Assembly: GCF_000312485.1 (NCBI RefSeq)
Contig: NZ_HE997643.1
Span: forward strand, 1,168,806-1,232,805
Length of the DNA stretch: 64,000 nt
Origin: Yersinia massiliensis CCUG 53443
GTDB taxonomy: Bacteria; Pseudomonadota; Gammaproteobacteria; Enterobacterales; Enterobacteriaceae
Direction: 5' to 3'
Shown here: piece after piece, positions 1-9,707 of the stretch
How the letters are laid out: each line of letters opens with the position of its first letter
Position numbering within the stretch: the stretch's first letter is position 1
Translations under genes and position numbers: made by a program
The notes under the pieces: model-generated
Databases searched by the model: none
What the model was told of the DNA's origin: nothing
What the model saw: the letters and a program-made list of their open reading frames with translations, nothing else

Positions 1-31
1 CTTGGTGAATAGAATATTGAAGGAATTTATG

Positions 32-1030
32 ATGCAAACATTATTAGAAAAATTATTCCGCGCTGAGTCACTGAGCCAAGAAGAAAGCCAACTGTTGTTC
101 GCCGCCATCGTGCGCGGTGAGTTAGAAGCGAGCCAATTAGCCGCCGCATTGATCAGCATGAAAGTTCGCCGCGAAACACCGGCTGAGATAGCGGGTGCAG
201 CACAAGCCCTGTTGGCCGATGCGCAGCCGTTCCCACGTCCTGACTATTTATTCGCTGATATTGTCGGCACCGGTGGCGATGGCACCAACAGCATTAATAT
301 CTCCACTGCCAGCGCATTTGTCGCCGCCAGTTGTGGGGTCAAAGTGGCTAAACACGGCAATCGCAGTGTTTCCAGCCGTTCGGGTTCATCAGACCTGCTG
401 GCCGCTTTTGGTATTCGCCTGGATATGAGTGCTGAAGAATCACGTTTAGCATTGGATGAATTGGGTGTGTGTTTCCTGTTTGCACCGCAGTATCACACTG
501 GCTTCCGTCATGCGATGCCGGTGCGCCAACAGTTAAAAACCCGCACGCTGTTTAACGTATTAGGGCCACTCATTAACCCCGCCCGCCCCCCATTGGCGCT
601 GATCGGTGTTTATAGTCCTGAATTAGTTTTGCCCATCGCACAGACACTAAAAGTTCTGGGTTACCAGCGTGCAGCCGTGGTTCATGGCGGCGGTATGGAT
701 GAGGTGGCCATTCATGCACCGACACAAGTCGCCGAGCTGAATAACGGCAGTATCGAAAACTATGAATTAGCGCCAGAAGACTTTGGTCTGAACCGTTACT
801 CGCTGGGTTCGCTACAAGGTGGCGCACCGGAAGAAAACCGTGACATTTTAGCACGCTTGTTACAAGGTAAAGGTGAACCGGCGCATGCCGCAGCCGTTGC
901 TGCTAACGTGGCGTTATTGCTGAAATTGCACGGCCAAGAAAATTTGCGTCATAACGCGCAACAAGCATTAGAAATGATTCATAGCGGTCAAGCTTTTGAT
1001 CGTGTTACCGCTCTGGCAGCAAGAGGATAG
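32..1030 (+). CDS. trpD: Anthranilate phosphoribosyltransferase TrpD
   Basis: Transfers the phosphoribosyl group of PRPP to anthranilate, the second step of tryptophan synthesis in the cytoplasm. The PRPP-binding glycine motif GTGGDG and the following NISTASAF and KHGNRSVSS segments are intact. The reading frame is open to the window edge, but a GAAGGAA ribosome site at 19-25 sits about six bases before the ATG at 32, giving 332 residues, the length recalled for Yersinia TrpD. It is a stand-alone enzyme; in E. coli it is the C-terminal half of a TrpGD fusion, so a separate trpG should lie just upstream, outside the window. The stop is followed three bases later by trpC, so translation is probably coupled. 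Confidence 0.96.
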   Translation: MQTLLEKLFRAESLSQEESQLLFAAIVRGELEASQLAAALISMKVRRETPAEIAGAAQALLADAQPFPRPDYLFADIVGTGGDGTNSINISTASAFVAASCGVKVAKHGNRSVSSRSGSSDLLAAFGIRLDMSAEESRLALDELGVCFLFAPQYHTGFRHAMPVRQQLKTRTLFNVLGPLINPARPPLALIGVYSPELVLPIAQTLKVLGYQRAAVVHGGGMDEVAIHAPTQVAELNNGSIENYELAPEDFGLNRYSLGSLQGGAPEENRDILARLLQGKGEPAHAAAVAANVALLLKLHGQENLRHNAQQALEMIHSGQAFDRVTALAARG

Positions 1031-1033
1031 ATC

Positions 1034-2395
1034 ATGCAGGAAACCGTACTTCACAAAATAGTGCGCGATAAGGAAATCTGGGTTGCCGCGCGGAAATTAC
1101 AACAACCATTGGCCGGTTTTCAAAACGACATTACCCTGAGTCAACGCGATTTTTATCAAGCGCTACAAGGTGATAAAACAGTTTTCATTCTGGAATGCAA
1201 GAAAGCATCCCCTTCTAAGGGCGTCATTCGCGATAACTTTAATCCTGCTGAGATTGCTGCGGTTTATAAGAATTATGCTTCGGCAATTTCAGTATTAACC
1301 GACGAAAAATATTTCCAGGGCAGCTTTGATTTCTTGCCCCAAGTCAGTGCCGTCGTCACTCAGCCTGTTTTGTGTAAAGACTTTATTATCGATGCTTACC
1401 AGATTCAGTTAGCGCGTTTTTATCAGGCCGACGCTATTTTGCTGATGCTTTCTGTGCTTGATGACGAAAGCTATCTACAGCTTGCAGCCGTGGCCCACAG
1501 CCTCAATATGGGCGTGTTAACTGAAGCCAGTAACGCCGAAGAACTGGATCGCGCCATTGCCTTAGGTGCGAAAGTCGTCGGGATCAATAATCGTGATTTA
1601 CGTGATTTGTCTATCGACTTAAATCGTACCCGCGAACTGGCTCCCCGCCTCCCTGCTGGCGTGACCGTTATCAGCGAGTCGGGCATTAATCATTACCGCC
1701 AAGTCCGCGAATTAGGCCATATCGCTAACGGTTTTCTGATTGGCAGCGCGTTGATGTCTGAACCTGACCTCAATGCCGCCGTGCGTCGTGTTTTGTTAGG
1801 TGAAAATAAGGTCTGTGGCCTGACCCGAGCGCAAGACGCTGCTACTGCCTATCACGCTGGTGCGGTGTATGGTGGGTTGATTTTTGTTGATAGCTCGCCT
1901 CGTCATGTCGATATCGCCCAAGCCCGTGCGGTGATCAGTGGCGCGCCACTGAAGTACGTTGGGGTCTTCCGAGATGCCCAACCGGAAACAATTCAAAATA
2001 TCGCCGTGCGCTTGTCACTGGCGGCAGTGCAATTACATGGGCATGAAGATCAAACCTATATCAACCAACTGCGTGATGTTTTACCCGCGAGTTGCCAAAT
2101 TTGGAAGGCGTTGAGTGTCAGTGACACCCTGCCAGCGCGTCACTTACAACATGTTGAGCGTTATGTATTGGACAATGGCAAAGGTGGCACCGGCCAAACT
2201 TTTGACTGGTCATTATTGGCCGGCGAGTCGCTGGACAACGTCCTGCTGGCCGGTGGATTAAATGCCGACAACAGTGGCTGTGCTGCACAGTTAGGCTGCG
2301 CCGGTTTGGACTTTAATTCCGGCGTCGAAAGTGCTCCTGGCGTCAAAGATCCCCAATTGATTGCCACCGTGTTCAAGACACTGCGCGACTATTAA
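1034..2395 (+). CDS. trpC: Bifunctional indole-3-glycerol-phosphate synthase / phosphoribosylanthranilate isomerase
   Basis: Catalyses two consecutive steps of tryptophan synthesis. The N-terminal half (about residues 1-255) is the IGP synthase TIM barrel with the catalytic lysine region ECKKASPSKG and the CKDFIIDAYQI strand. The C-terminal half (about 256-453) is the isomerase, beginning at the KVCGLTRAQDA motif that carries its catalytic cysteine. At 453 residues it matches the enterobacterial TrpCF fusion. The ribosome site AGAGGA overlaps the end of trpD. A 50-base gap separates it from trpB, with no terminator seen. Confidence 0.97.
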   Translation: MQETVLHKIVRDKEIWVAARKLQQPLAGFQNDITLSQRDFYQALQGDKTVFILECKKASPSKGVIRDNFNPAEIAAVYKNYASAISVLTDEKYFQGSFDFLPQVSAVVTQPVLCKDFIIDAYQIQLARFYQADAILLMLSVLDDESYLQLAAVAHSLNMGVLTEASNAEELDRAIALGAKVVGINNRDLRDLSIDLNRTRELAPRLPAGVTVISESGINHYRQVRELGHIANGFLIGSALMSEPDLNAAVRRVLLGENKVCGLTRAQDAATAYHAGAVYGGLIFVDSSPRHVDIAQARAVISGAPLKYVGVFRDAQPETIQNIAVRLSLAAVQLHGHEDQTYINQLRDVLPASCQIWKALSVSDTLPARHLQHVERYVLDNGKGGTGQTFDWSLLAGESLDNVLLAGGLNADNSGCAAQLGCAGLDFNSGVESAPGVKDPQLIATVFKTLRDY

Positions 2396-2445
2396 TTGAA
2401 TTAAATCGAAAAACAGAACTTGGTTAATCCGGTAAAGGACAAAAA

Positions 2446-3636
2446 ATGACCACACTAAATCCTTATTTTGGCGAGTTCGGTGGCATGTATGTGCCGCAGA
2501 TACTGATGCCAGCATTGAAGCAACTGGAAGAAGCATTTGTCAGTGCGCAAATGGACCCTGAGTTTCAGGCCGCGTTTCAAGACTTACTGAAGAACTATGC
2601 TGGTCGCCCGACGGCACTGACTTTGTGTCAAAACTTGACTGAAGGCACAAAAACCAAGCTATATCTGAAACGCGAAGATTTGCTGCACGGCGGCGCGCAT
2701 AAAACCAATCAGGTTTTGGGGCAAGCATTATTAGCAAAACGCATGGGTAAAACTGAGATCATTGCGGAAACAGGTGCTGGTCAACATGGCGTAGCATCCG
2801 CATTGGCTTGCGCCCTACTGGGCTTAAAGTGCCGCATCTATATGGGGGCGAAAGACATTGAGCGCCAATCACCAAACGTCTTCCGTATGCGCCTAATGGG
2901 TGCAGAAGTGATCCCTGTTCACAGCGGTTCTTCAACGTTGAAAGATGCTTGTAATGAAGCATTACGTGACTGGTCTGGTAGCTACGAAACTGCACACTAT
3001 ATGCTAGGAACCGCCGCAGGCCCGCACCCTTATCCGACCATTGTGCGTGAATTCCAACGTATGATTGGCGAAGAAACCAAAGCGCAGATCCTCGCGAAAG
3101 AAGGCCGTCTGCCCGATGCTGTATTAGCCTGTATTGGCGGCGGCTCAAACGCCATTGGTATGTTCGCTGATTTTATCGATGAAGCAAATGTGGGGCTGAT
3201 TGGTGTTGAGCCGGCAGGACATGGTATCGAAACAGGTCAACATGGCGCACCGCTTAAACACGGTAAAGTCGGTATCTACTTCGGTATGAAATCGCCAATG
3301 ATGCAAACCAGTGATGGCCAAATTGAAGAATCTTACTCCATCTCTGCAGGCCTAGACTTCCCATCTGTTGGGCCACAACATGCCTATCTGAACAGCATCG
3401 GCCGTGCAGATTATGTGTCAGTGACCGATAACGAAGCGCTGGAAGCCTTTAAAGCGCTGTCCTGTAAAGAAGGGATTATCCCTGCCTTGGAATCCTCTCA
3501 TGCGCTGGCTCATGCCTTGAAAATGATTAAAGCGTCACCGGAGAAAGAGCAGATTCTGGTCGTGAATCTGTCTGGGCGAGGCGATAAAGATATTTTCACC
3601 GTTCACGATATTTTGAAAGCTCGGGGAGAGATTTAA
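2446..3636 (+). CDS. trpB: Tryptophan synthase beta chain
   Basis: PLP-dependent subunit that condenses indole with L-serine to form tryptophan, working as an alpha2-beta2 complex with TrpA. The PLP-lysine motif GGAHKTNQ and the phosphate-binding glycine loop [10 protein letters not shown] are both intact. It has 396 residues, one short of the common 397, and starts at an ATG after AAAGGAC. Its stop overlaps the trpA start by one base (TAATG), the usual arrangement that couples equimolar synthesis of the two subunits. Confidence 0.98.
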   Translation: MTTLNPYFGEFGGMYVPQILMPALKQLEEAFVSAQMDPEFQAAFQDLLKNYAGRPTALTLCQNLTEGTKTKLYLKREDLLHGGAHKTNQVLGQALLAKRMGKTEIIAETGAGQHGVASALACALLGLKCRIYMGAKDIERQSPNVFRMRLMGAEVIPVHSGSSTLKDACNEALRDWSGSYETAHYMLGTAAGPHPYPTIVREFQRMIGEETKAQILAKEGRLPDAVLACIGGGSNAIGMFADFIDEANVGLIGVEPAGHGIETGQHGAPLKHGKVGIYFGMKSPMMQTSDGQIEESYSISAGLDFPSVGPQHAYLNSIGRADYVSVTDNEALEAFKALSCKEGIIPALESSHALAHALKMIKASPEKEQILVVNLSGRGDKDIFTVHDILKARGEI

Positions 3637-4442
3637 TGGAGCGTTATCAACAACTGTTTAAACAGTTAGCCGCCAAGAATGAAGGTGCTTTTGTCCCATT
3701 CGTGCAATTAGGCGACCCATCACCAGCGTTGTCTTTAGAGATTATTGATACGCTGATTGCAGCAGGTGCCGATGCGTTGGAATTGGGTATCCCGTTCTCT
3801 GATCCATTAGCCGATGGCCCGACAATTCAAAACGCTGCTCTTCGTGCCTTTGCTGCTGGCGTGACACCAAGCATCTGTTTTGAGATGTTGGCAGAAATTC
3901 GCAAGAAACATCCGACTATCCCAATTGGTCTATTGATGTATGCCAATTTAGTCTTCCACAACGGCATAGATAATTTCTATCAACGTTGTGCCGATGTGGG
4001 CGTCGATTCTGTGCTGATCGCTGACGTCCCTTTCGAAGAATCAGCGCCTTTCCGTGCTTCTGCATTACGCCACGGTATTGCGCCAATATTTATCTGCCCA
4101 CCGAATGCAGATGACGATTTACTGCGTGAGATTGCTTCTCATGGCCGTGGCTATACCTATCTGCTTTCTCGAGCAGGTGTGACTGGGGCTGAGAATCACG
4201 GCCATCTCCCGCTGAATCATTTGATTGATAAATTACGGGAATATCATGCTGCGCCCGCTCTGCAAGGTTTTGGCATTTCAGAACCAGAGCAAGTCAAAAC
4301 CAGTTTGGCGGCAGGAGCTGCGGGGGCTATTTCAGGCTCCGCGATTGTAAAAATCATTGAAAATAATGTCTCGAATCCCGCTGAGATGTTGGCGCAGTTG
4401 GCTCGTTTTGTGGCTGAGATGAAAGCAGCGACTCGCTGTTAA
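3636..4442 (+). CDS. trpA: Tryptophan synthase alpha chain
   Basis: Cleaves indole-3-glycerol phosphate to indole and glyceraldehyde 3-phosphate and channels indole to TrpB. The catalytic glutamate lies in [16 protein letters not shown] together with the catalytic aspartate, and the phosphate-binding GFGIS and [11 protein letters not shown] loops are present. It has 268 residues, full length for the family. This is the last gene of the trp operon; a hairpin follows the stop within 10 bases. Confidence 0.98.
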   Translation: MERYQQLFKQLAAKNEGAFVPFVQLGDPSPALSLEIIDTLIAAGADALELGIPFSDPLADGPTIQNAALRAFAAGVTPSICFEMLAEIRKKHPTIPIGLLMYANLVFHNGIDNFYQRCADVGVDSVLIADVPFEESAPFRASALRHGIAPIFICPPNADDDLLREIASHGRGYTYLLSRAGVTGAENHGHLPLNHLIDKLREYHAAPALQGFGISEPEQVKTSLAAGAAGAISGSAIVKIIENNVSNPAEMLAQLARFVAEMKAATRC

Positions 4443-4451
4443 TTTTTAGAA

Positions 4452-4486
4452 AAGCGTCTGATAGCAGGTTCCCATCAGGCGCTTTA
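4452..4486 (+). terminator. Rho-independent terminator of the trp operon
   Basis: Inverted repeat AAGCGTCTGAT (4452-4462) and ATCAGGCGCTT (4474-4484), with one G-T pair and an 11-base loop. The T-run after it is short (TTTATT). Position directly after trpA supports the trp terminator. Confidence 0.8.
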
Positions 4487-4694
4487 TTCCCTTCTTTTCA
4501 AGTGCTTCCTGAAGACACATTCATTCAAAATTTGAATTAACGGCGTTCATCACTAATAATTGTGTAACACACCCAGTATTTGTTTACATATTGAATGCTC
4601 TGCGTGCGCTGTAGTGATGTGTAATGTATGCGTTAATAACACTTTCAAAGAGTTACCCGTCCCCTTGTGACATCAATAACATGGAGAGTCATCT

Positions 4695-5009
4695 ATGAAG
4701 CTTTTTAAAACATTTTCTGCTTTATGCGTTGCGGTAATTATGGCGATGGCTATTTCCGCTTGTGCGCCAACAAAAACGTCAGAAGGCACTGGCGGCTATA
4801 TCGATGACACCGTGATTACCACTAAAGTGAAATCAGCGCTGCTGGCAGCAAAAGATATAAAATCGACTCAAATCAGTGTTGAGACATTTAAAGGACGCGT
4901 TCAGTTGAGTGGTTTTGTGAGCTCACGCCATGATGCAGACCGTGCAGTAGAAGTCACTCGCACCGTACCAGGCGTGAAGTCAGTCAGTAATCAGATGCTG
5001 ATTAGGTAA
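4695..5009 (+). CDS. BON-domain lipoprotein (OsmY/YraP-like)
   Basis: Small envelope lipoprotein of unknown specific role. The first 23 residues are a signal peptide ending in a lipobox-like ISAC, so Cys23 is the predicted lipidated residue. Residues about 36-104 form a single BON domain: the DDTVITTKVKSALL start, a central V-x-L-S-G-F-V strand and the terminal VPGVKSVSNQMLIR. BON domains are known from OsmY and YraP, which bind phospholipid or help envelope integrity under stress. It begins at an ATG after GGAGAG and stands alone between trpA and ompW. E. coli has no gene like this at the same place. Confidence 0.85.
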   Translation: MKLFKTFSALCVAVIMAMAISACAPTKTSEGTGGYIDDTVITTKVKSALLAAKDIKSTQISVETFKGRVQLSGFVSSRHDADRAVEVTRTVPGVKSVSNQMLIR

Positions 5010-5094
5010 TCAATACGTATGTATTGTATTTGTAGCATGCATTGTATTGATAGAATGAACCGTATGAATTGCCTGACTTTATAGTCTGACGATT

Positions 5095-5161
5095 GGCGGG
5101 GAGGTTTCACCGAGGGGTAAGTCAATGACTCACACCATGAGAATCGGTAAATTTCCCCGCC
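5095..5161. repeat. Long imperfect palindrome between BON lipoprotein and ompW
   Basis: Perfect 8-base arms GGCGGGGA (5095-5102) and TCCCCGCC (5154-5161), with an inner ACCGA/TCGGT pair. It lies between two convergent genes, 85 bases after one stop and 9 bases before the other. It may act as a bidirectional transcription stop, but there is no clear T-run, or it may be a small repeat element. Confidence 0.45.
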
Positions 5162-5170
5162 TATTTAATG

Positions 5171-5806
5171 CTAGAAACGATAGCCCGCGCCGAACATGAA
5201 GACCCATGGGTCTAAACGAGTATTAATTGTTTGCTCGACACCACCAGCCTTAAATTTCACGTCAGATTCGATGTTCATCCACCAAACAGACATGTTTAGC
5301 ATCCAATTTTCACTGACCATGTAGTCCATACCTGCCTGGCCTGCGATACCCCATGAATCCTTCACACTCAAATCTGTCAGGCCAGCAGTACTGCCCGTGT
5401 TGTTAAATTTCTCATCAAAGAAAGTGGTGTAGTTCAAGCCGATACCCAGATAAGGACGCAATTTGTCTTGTTTATCGCGGAAATAATATTGCGCCATCAA
5501 CGTAGGGGGTAATTGCTTAACTTCAGCGATATCACCAGTAGGACCAAGACCAATCTTGTGGCGGAACGGTGTCGCCGCCAACAGTTCTACCCCGATATTA
5601 TCCGTAATCAGATAACTAAAGGTCATGCCCAACTGGGTATTATTGTCCGCTTTGAAGGAACCATAACCTAAAACGTCATCAGATCCTGTTGTCGGTCTGA
5701 CCGTTGCCGTCCCTGCCCGGAAAATATAATCGCCCGCTTGGTGCGCACTTGCTGCAGTGGGTGCCAAAGCGGCTACAGCTAACAATGCCAACGTGATTTT
5801 TTTCAT
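5171..5806 (-). CDS. ompW: Outer membrane protein OmpW
   Basis: Eight-stranded outer-membrane beta barrel with a narrow hydrophobic channel. A signal peptide of about 21 residues ends in ASA before HQAGD, matching the mature start recalled for E. coli OmpW. The chain alternates in the way of a beta barrel and ends in phenylalanine (GAGYRF), the usual outer-membrane assembly signal. I chose the ATG at 5806 (MKKITLALL) rather than one four codons upstream, because it places the signal peptide correctly and has a GGA before it; this gives 211 residues. An FNR-like box lies upstream at 5951-5964, which suits the known oxygen-linked control of ompW in E. coli. Confidence 0.95.
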   Translation of the reverse strand: MKKITLALLAVAALAPTAASAHQAGDYIFRAGTATVRPTTGSDDVLGYGSFKADNNTQLGMTFSYLITDNIGVELLAATPFRHKIGLGPTGDIAEVKQLPPTLMAQYYFRDKQDKLRPYLGIGLNYTTFFDEKFNNTGSTAGLTDLSVKDSWGIAGQAGMDYMVSENWMLNMSVWWMNIESDVKFKAGGVEQTINTRLDPWVFMFGAGYRF

Positions 5807-5950
5807 TATCCATTCCATTTGTAGGTATATTCGCGGACTGAATATACCTACAAATGATTATTTATGATCCACTCGTGATCACATCTTTGGAAACAATTTA
5901 AATAAATCCTATTTTGAGTAAGGTTATTTAATTCCTTAATAACATTGAAA

Positions 5951-5964
5951 TTGATCTGGATCAT
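5951..5964 (-). promoter_or_regulatory. FNR-like box upstream of ompW
   Basis: TTGATCTGGATCAT matches the FNR consensus TTGAT-N4-ATCAA at nine of ten fixed positions. It lies about 150 bases upstream of the ompW start codon and about 250 upstream of yciC. FNR activation of ompW is established in E. coli; use of this site here is inference. Confidence 0.55.
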
Positions 5965-6034
5965 AAATCAGGATTTACGACAAATCACACCGTTTTGGTT
6001 AATGAATAATGAAAAAGTAGGATGCTGCTAAGCT

Positions 6035-6159
6035 TGGGTGTTATTTGCGCCGGAGGGCGACCGGTTGAAGGTTTACTGGTGGCGACCGATGGATAACGTT
6101 GAGGTAATGAGGTCGGAAGAAATGATTTATCCGCTAACGTCAGTGTCCCACAACACCCA
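6035..6159. repeat. 125-bp element bounded by 8-bp inverted repeats
   Basis: In the 406-base ompW-yciC gap, TGGGTGTT (6035-6042) and AACACCCA (6152-6159) bracket a segment more GC-rich than its surroundings. Inside, GGCGACCG occurs twice (6056-6063 and 6082-6089). No convincing protein is encoded. It could be a miniature repeat element or a structured RNA; I do not recognise the family. A TATAAT for yciC follows at 6168. Confidence 0.4.
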
Positions 6160-6212
6160 TAACAAGGTATAATCATCGGCTAAGTATTAGTTTTCGATCC
6201 CAAGGAGCTTTC

Positions 6213-6980
6213 ATGCCTATCACGGCAAACACTTTATACCGTGACAGTTTTAATTTTTTACGTAATCAGCTACCTGCCATCGCGTTGATGGCTTTACTGA
6301 CTGCGTTCATTACCGTCATGCTAAATCAGGCTTTTACGCCTGATACTGAACAACTGAGTATTTTAAGTGCCGCGCAAAGTGATATCGCATCATCAGCAAA
6401 TGTGAGCATCAGTGAACTCGTGTCGCAGATGACGCCAGAGCAGCAAGTTGTCTTGCTTAAAGTCTCCGCTGCTGCCACCTTTTCTGCGTTAATTGGGAAT
6501 GTGTTGTTGGTGGGTGGAATGCTAACGCTAATTTCGCTGGCTTCCCAAGGCCGTCGTGTTAGCGCATTACAGGCAATTGGGCTTTCACTACCGATGTTGC
6601 CGCGGTTATTACTGTTGATGTTTATCGGTACCTTATTAATTCAGTTAGGGATTACGATGTTTATCGTACCGGGTATCGTGATTGCCGTTGCACTGTCGCT
6701 ATCGCCCATCATCGTGACAACTGAAAAAATGGGCGTTTTTGCCTCGATCAAAGCCAGTACCAAATTGGCATTCGCCAATGTGCGATTAGTTATCCCTGCC
6801 ATGATGTTATGGATAGCGGCTAAATTGATTTTGCTGTATTTGGTCAGCCACCTCACGGTTCTGCCAACACCGATTGCAACCGTTGTTTTAAGCGCGCTCA
6901 GTAATCTGGTTTCTGCGTTATTACTGGTATATCTGTTCCGCTTATATATGTTGTTGCGCCCTACTGATGTGACTGCCTAA
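6213..6980 (+). CDS. yciC: YciC family inner membrane protein (UPF0259)
   Basis: Integral inner-membrane protein of unknown function. Several long hydrophobic stretches are visible (about residues 20-38, 82-110, 125-165, 190-215, 220-248), suggesting six helices, typical of the YciC/UPF0259 family. It has 255 residues and a good ribosome site (AAGGAG) before the ATG. A TATAAT hexamer at 6168-6173 could be its -10 box. In E. coli yciC is followed directly by yciB and yciA; here a SulP transporter gene on the other strand separates them. Confidence 0.92.
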   Translation: MPITANTLYRDSFNFLRNQLPAIALMALLTAFITVMLNQAFTPDTEQLSILSAAQSDIASSANVSISELVSQMTPEQQVVLLKVSAAATFSALIGNVLLVGGMLTLISLASQGRRVSALQAIGLSLPMLPRLLLLMFIGTLLIQLGITMFIVPGIVIAVALSLSPIIVTTEKMGVFASIKASTKLAFANVRLVIPAMMLWIAAKLILLYLVSHLTVLPTPIATVVLSALSNLVSALLLVYLFRLYMLLRPTDVTA

Positions 6981-7002
6981 GTATCAGGTTCGATAACACG
7001 AC

Positions 7003-7029
7003 AAAAGGGCCATTTCGGCCCTTTTTGTT
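7003..7029. terminator. Bidirectional terminator between yciC and sulP
   Basis: AAAAGGGCC, loop ATTTC, GGCCCTTTTT followed by GTTTTT. It has A- and T-runs on both sides and lies between the convergent yciC and SulP genes, so it can stop both. Confidence 0.88.
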
Positions 7030-7078
7030 TTTCTACGAACAAGTCATGCTCGTATAAGCCATGAGTGATGAAAACCGG

Positions 7079-8845
7079 TCAGCTTATTTCAGGCTCAACG
7101 TCTGCTTCTGGCTTAGGCTTGGCTTCTGGCCCTTCATTATCTTGCTCGTTCTTTTCAGCGACCCGCTGTTTACTCTGAACCAACTTCAGCGCCAGATACA
7201 GATCCGGCACCAAGATTAAGTCATCATCGTGGCTTTTCAGTCTATTTATACGGAACCAACGTGTCAGCTCAGTGCGCCGTCCCGCTAATATCAACTTAAT
7301 ATTGCGCTGCTTCAAATCACGCTTAAGTTCATCGATAGCGGCCAACACACTAATATCGGCATAAGTAAAACTGGCGACCGCATCAATCACAACCCAATCG
7401 GCCTGATGCGGCGTGCTATCAACCAAATTTAGAATACGCCGCTTAAAATAGGCCACATTGAAGTAAGTCAAAGGCGAATTAAAACGGTAGATCATCACGC
7501 CCGGAACCGGTTTGATACCATTACCACTGCGCATTGAATGGATCATGCCATCGGCATTAACCCCTAATAGCTGCTCTGTGGGACGGAATACTGTCCGTAA
7601 AAATTGCAATAAGCCCAACAAAACGGCCAAACCAATGCCGCTGATGACCCCAACTAATACCACACTGACGAAAGTAAATATCGCCAAGTAAAATGCCTGC
7701 GTATTCCGCTTGCGTAACTGCCAAAGACTCCTGAACCCCAACAATGACCAGGCGGCATATATCAGCACAACGCCCAAGGCTGCAATGGGAATATATTGCA
7801 GTGGGCGAGTTAAAAATAGCAGCACCATGGCAATGACCAGTGCAGCAATAATGGAAACCAATTGGCTCTTGCCGTTATTGGCATCATTCACTGCGGTACG
7901 AGTACTGGCACCACTAATAGCAAAACCTTGCGACAATGCAGAGACAATGTTGGTGATACCCAGTGCACGTAATTCAACATCGGCATCAACTTCATAGCCA
8001 TTTTTGGCGGCAAAACTACGCGCAGTGAGCATCATGCTGACAAAACTGACGACGGCAAGGTTCAACGCCGGAATCACCATGTCACGTAGCAAGCCAGGTT
8101 GAAAATCAGGCCAATGCACCATGGGTAAGCCACCACTAAATCCACCCACGACTAAAACACCAAATTGTTCTAAATTGGCCGCCCAAGAGACAAAGGTCGC
8201 AAGGACAATGGCTAACAACGGCGCTGGCCAATTAGGCCGTAACCATTTCACGCCATATAACACCACAAAAGTCAGCAAGGAAATCGCCACCGTCGGTAGA
8301 TGGCTGTTAATTAAATTATGGGGCAGCGCTAAGACCCGCTCAATCAATTGCGGGGGACGAGTCATAAAGCCGAATACCTTGCCCAACTGATCGACAATAA
8401 TGGTAATCGCCACACCATTGAGTAAGCCCGTTAATATCGGGCGTGATAGCAAATCAGCTAATGCGCCAAGCTTAAAACGACTGGCTACTAAGCACCAAGT
8501 CCCCATCATGAGCGTCATCATAATGGTTAACTGCCAGTGAACTTCACTGTTACCTGCCGCCAGCGGTGCAACTACAGCGGCAATCACCGCACAGGTGGCA
8601 GCATCAGGTCCGACAATTAATTGCCGCGATGATCCAAACAAGGCATACGCAATCATTGGTAAAATACATGAATACAAACCAACAGCAGCGCTAACCCCCG
8701 TCAACTCGGCATAGGCAATGGCAATAGGCAGTGCCACTGCAGCTACTGATAACCCCGCCCTAAAATCTGGTTTGAGCCAGTCACGCTCATAAGCCATTAA
8801 TTGGGTCAAACCTGGCATCCATTGCCGAAGTCGTTTTATCTGCAT
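7079..8845 (-). CDS. SulP family anion transporter with STAS domain
   Basis: Inner-membrane transporter of the SLC26/SulP family (substrates in the family include sulfate, bicarbonate and C4-dicarboxylates; the substrate here is unknown). Residues about 15-420 hold the hydrophobic core, with the N-terminal LPIAIAYAELTGVSAAVGLYS motif region and GPDAATCAVIAA. A STAS domain follows at about 430-550, ending with VVIDAVASFTYADISVLAAI. The last 30 residues are acidic and proline-rich. I chose the ATG at 8845 (MQIKRLRQW, 588 residues), which has GGAG five bases upstream. It interrupts the yciC-yciB pair seen in E. coli. Confidence 0.9.
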   Translation of the reverse strand: MQIKRLRQWMPGLTQLMAYERDWLKPDFRAGLSVAAVALPIAIAYAELTGVSAAVGLYSCILPMIAYALFGSSRQLIVGPDAATCAVIAAVVAPLAAGNSEVHWQLTIMMTLMMGTWCLVASRFKLGALADLLSRPILTGLLNGVAITIIVDQLGKVFGFMTRPPQLIERVLALPHNLINSHLPTVAISLLTFVVLYGVKWLRPNWPAPLLAIVLATFVSWAANLEQFGVLVVGGFSGGLPMVHWPDFQPGLLRDMVIPALNLAVVSFVSMMLTARSFAAKNGYEVDADVELRALGITNIVSALSQGFAISGASTRTAVNDANNGKSQLVSIIAALVIAMVLLFLTRPLQYIPIAALGVVLIYAAWSLLGFRSLWQLRKRNTQAFYLAIFTFVSVVLVGVISGIGLAVLLGLLQFLRTVFRPTEQLLGVNADGMIHSMRSGNGIKPVPGVMIYRFNSPLTYFNVAYFKRRILNLVDSTPHQADWVVIDAVASFTYADISVLAAIDELKRDLKQRNIKLILAGRRTELTRWFRINRLKSHDDDLILVPDLYLALKLVQSKQRVAEKNEQDNEGPEAKPKPEADVEPEIS

Positions 8846-9075
8846 ATTTACTCCATAAATTCTCAACCCAATTTTCAGTATGCATCATGCTGGGTTAATG
8901 CATCACTAGCAATATGCAGATAAAATCTGTTCCTTATTTATCGTAAGTTTCTGCAAATTCCACTGGCAGTACGCGCATTCCAACAGATAATTAAGGATAA
9001 TAGTCTTTTACCGCTAGTACCCTCACCTCACTGAATCCGGTATAGTCGGCCAGTGTACAAATGATGGATTGATTC

Positions 9076-9618
9076 ATGAAGCAACTTTTAGATTTTCTCC
9101 CTTTGGTCGTATTTTTCGTTTTCTACAAGATGTATGACATTTTTGTCGCATCAGGGGCATTGATTGTCGCGACCTTATTGGCATTAGCCTTTACTTGGCT
9201 GAAATTCCGTAAGGTCGAGAAAATGACGCTGATCACCGCAGCCATGGTGTTAGTTTTCGGCACGTTGACACTGGCATTCCACAGTGACTTATTCATTAAA
9301 TGGAAAGTCACCGTACTTTATGCCCTGTTTGCGGTCGCATTGCTGGTAAGCCAATGGTTTATGAAAAAGCCATTAATTCAGCGCATGCTCGGTAAAGAAC
9401 TCACGCTGCCAGATGCCGTTTGGTCCAACTTAAATATGGCATGGGCACTGTTCTTCTTGGCTTGTGGTCTGCTGAATATCTATGTGGCATTTTGGTTACC
9501 GCAGGAAATTTGGGTAAACTTCAAAGTCTTTGGTTTAACCGCGCTGACATTAGTATTTACACTGATCAGTGGCGTGTATATTTATCGCCATATGCCAGAA
9601 GAACAGAAAAAGTCATAA
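9076..9618 (+). CDS. yciB: Septation/inner membrane protein YciB (IspZ)
   Basis: Polytopic inner-membrane protein of 180 residues with about five hydrophobic helices. The family (intracellular septation protein A) affects cell-envelope synthesis and division in enterobacteria and Shigella. The typical N-terminus [23 protein letters not shown] and the later [25 protein letters not shown] signature region are both present. It is followed 89 bases later by yciA on the same strand, as in E. coli. Confidence 0.95.
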   Translation: MKQLLDFLPLVVFFVFYKMYDIFVASGALIVATLLALAFTWLKFRKVEKMTLITAAMVLVFGTLTLAFHSDLFIKWKVTVLYALFAVALLVSQWFMKKPLIQRMLGKELTLPDAVWSNLNMAWALFFLACGLLNIYVAFWLPQEIWVNFKVFGLTALTLVFTLISGVYIYRHMPEEQKKS

Positions 9619-9707
9619 TTTCAAATAACAAACAACTCAACTTATTGACGTTGCACGGCATGCAAATGGCGGCAGCGTCAAATATTCAAGTTTAGAAGCA
9701 GGCAGAG

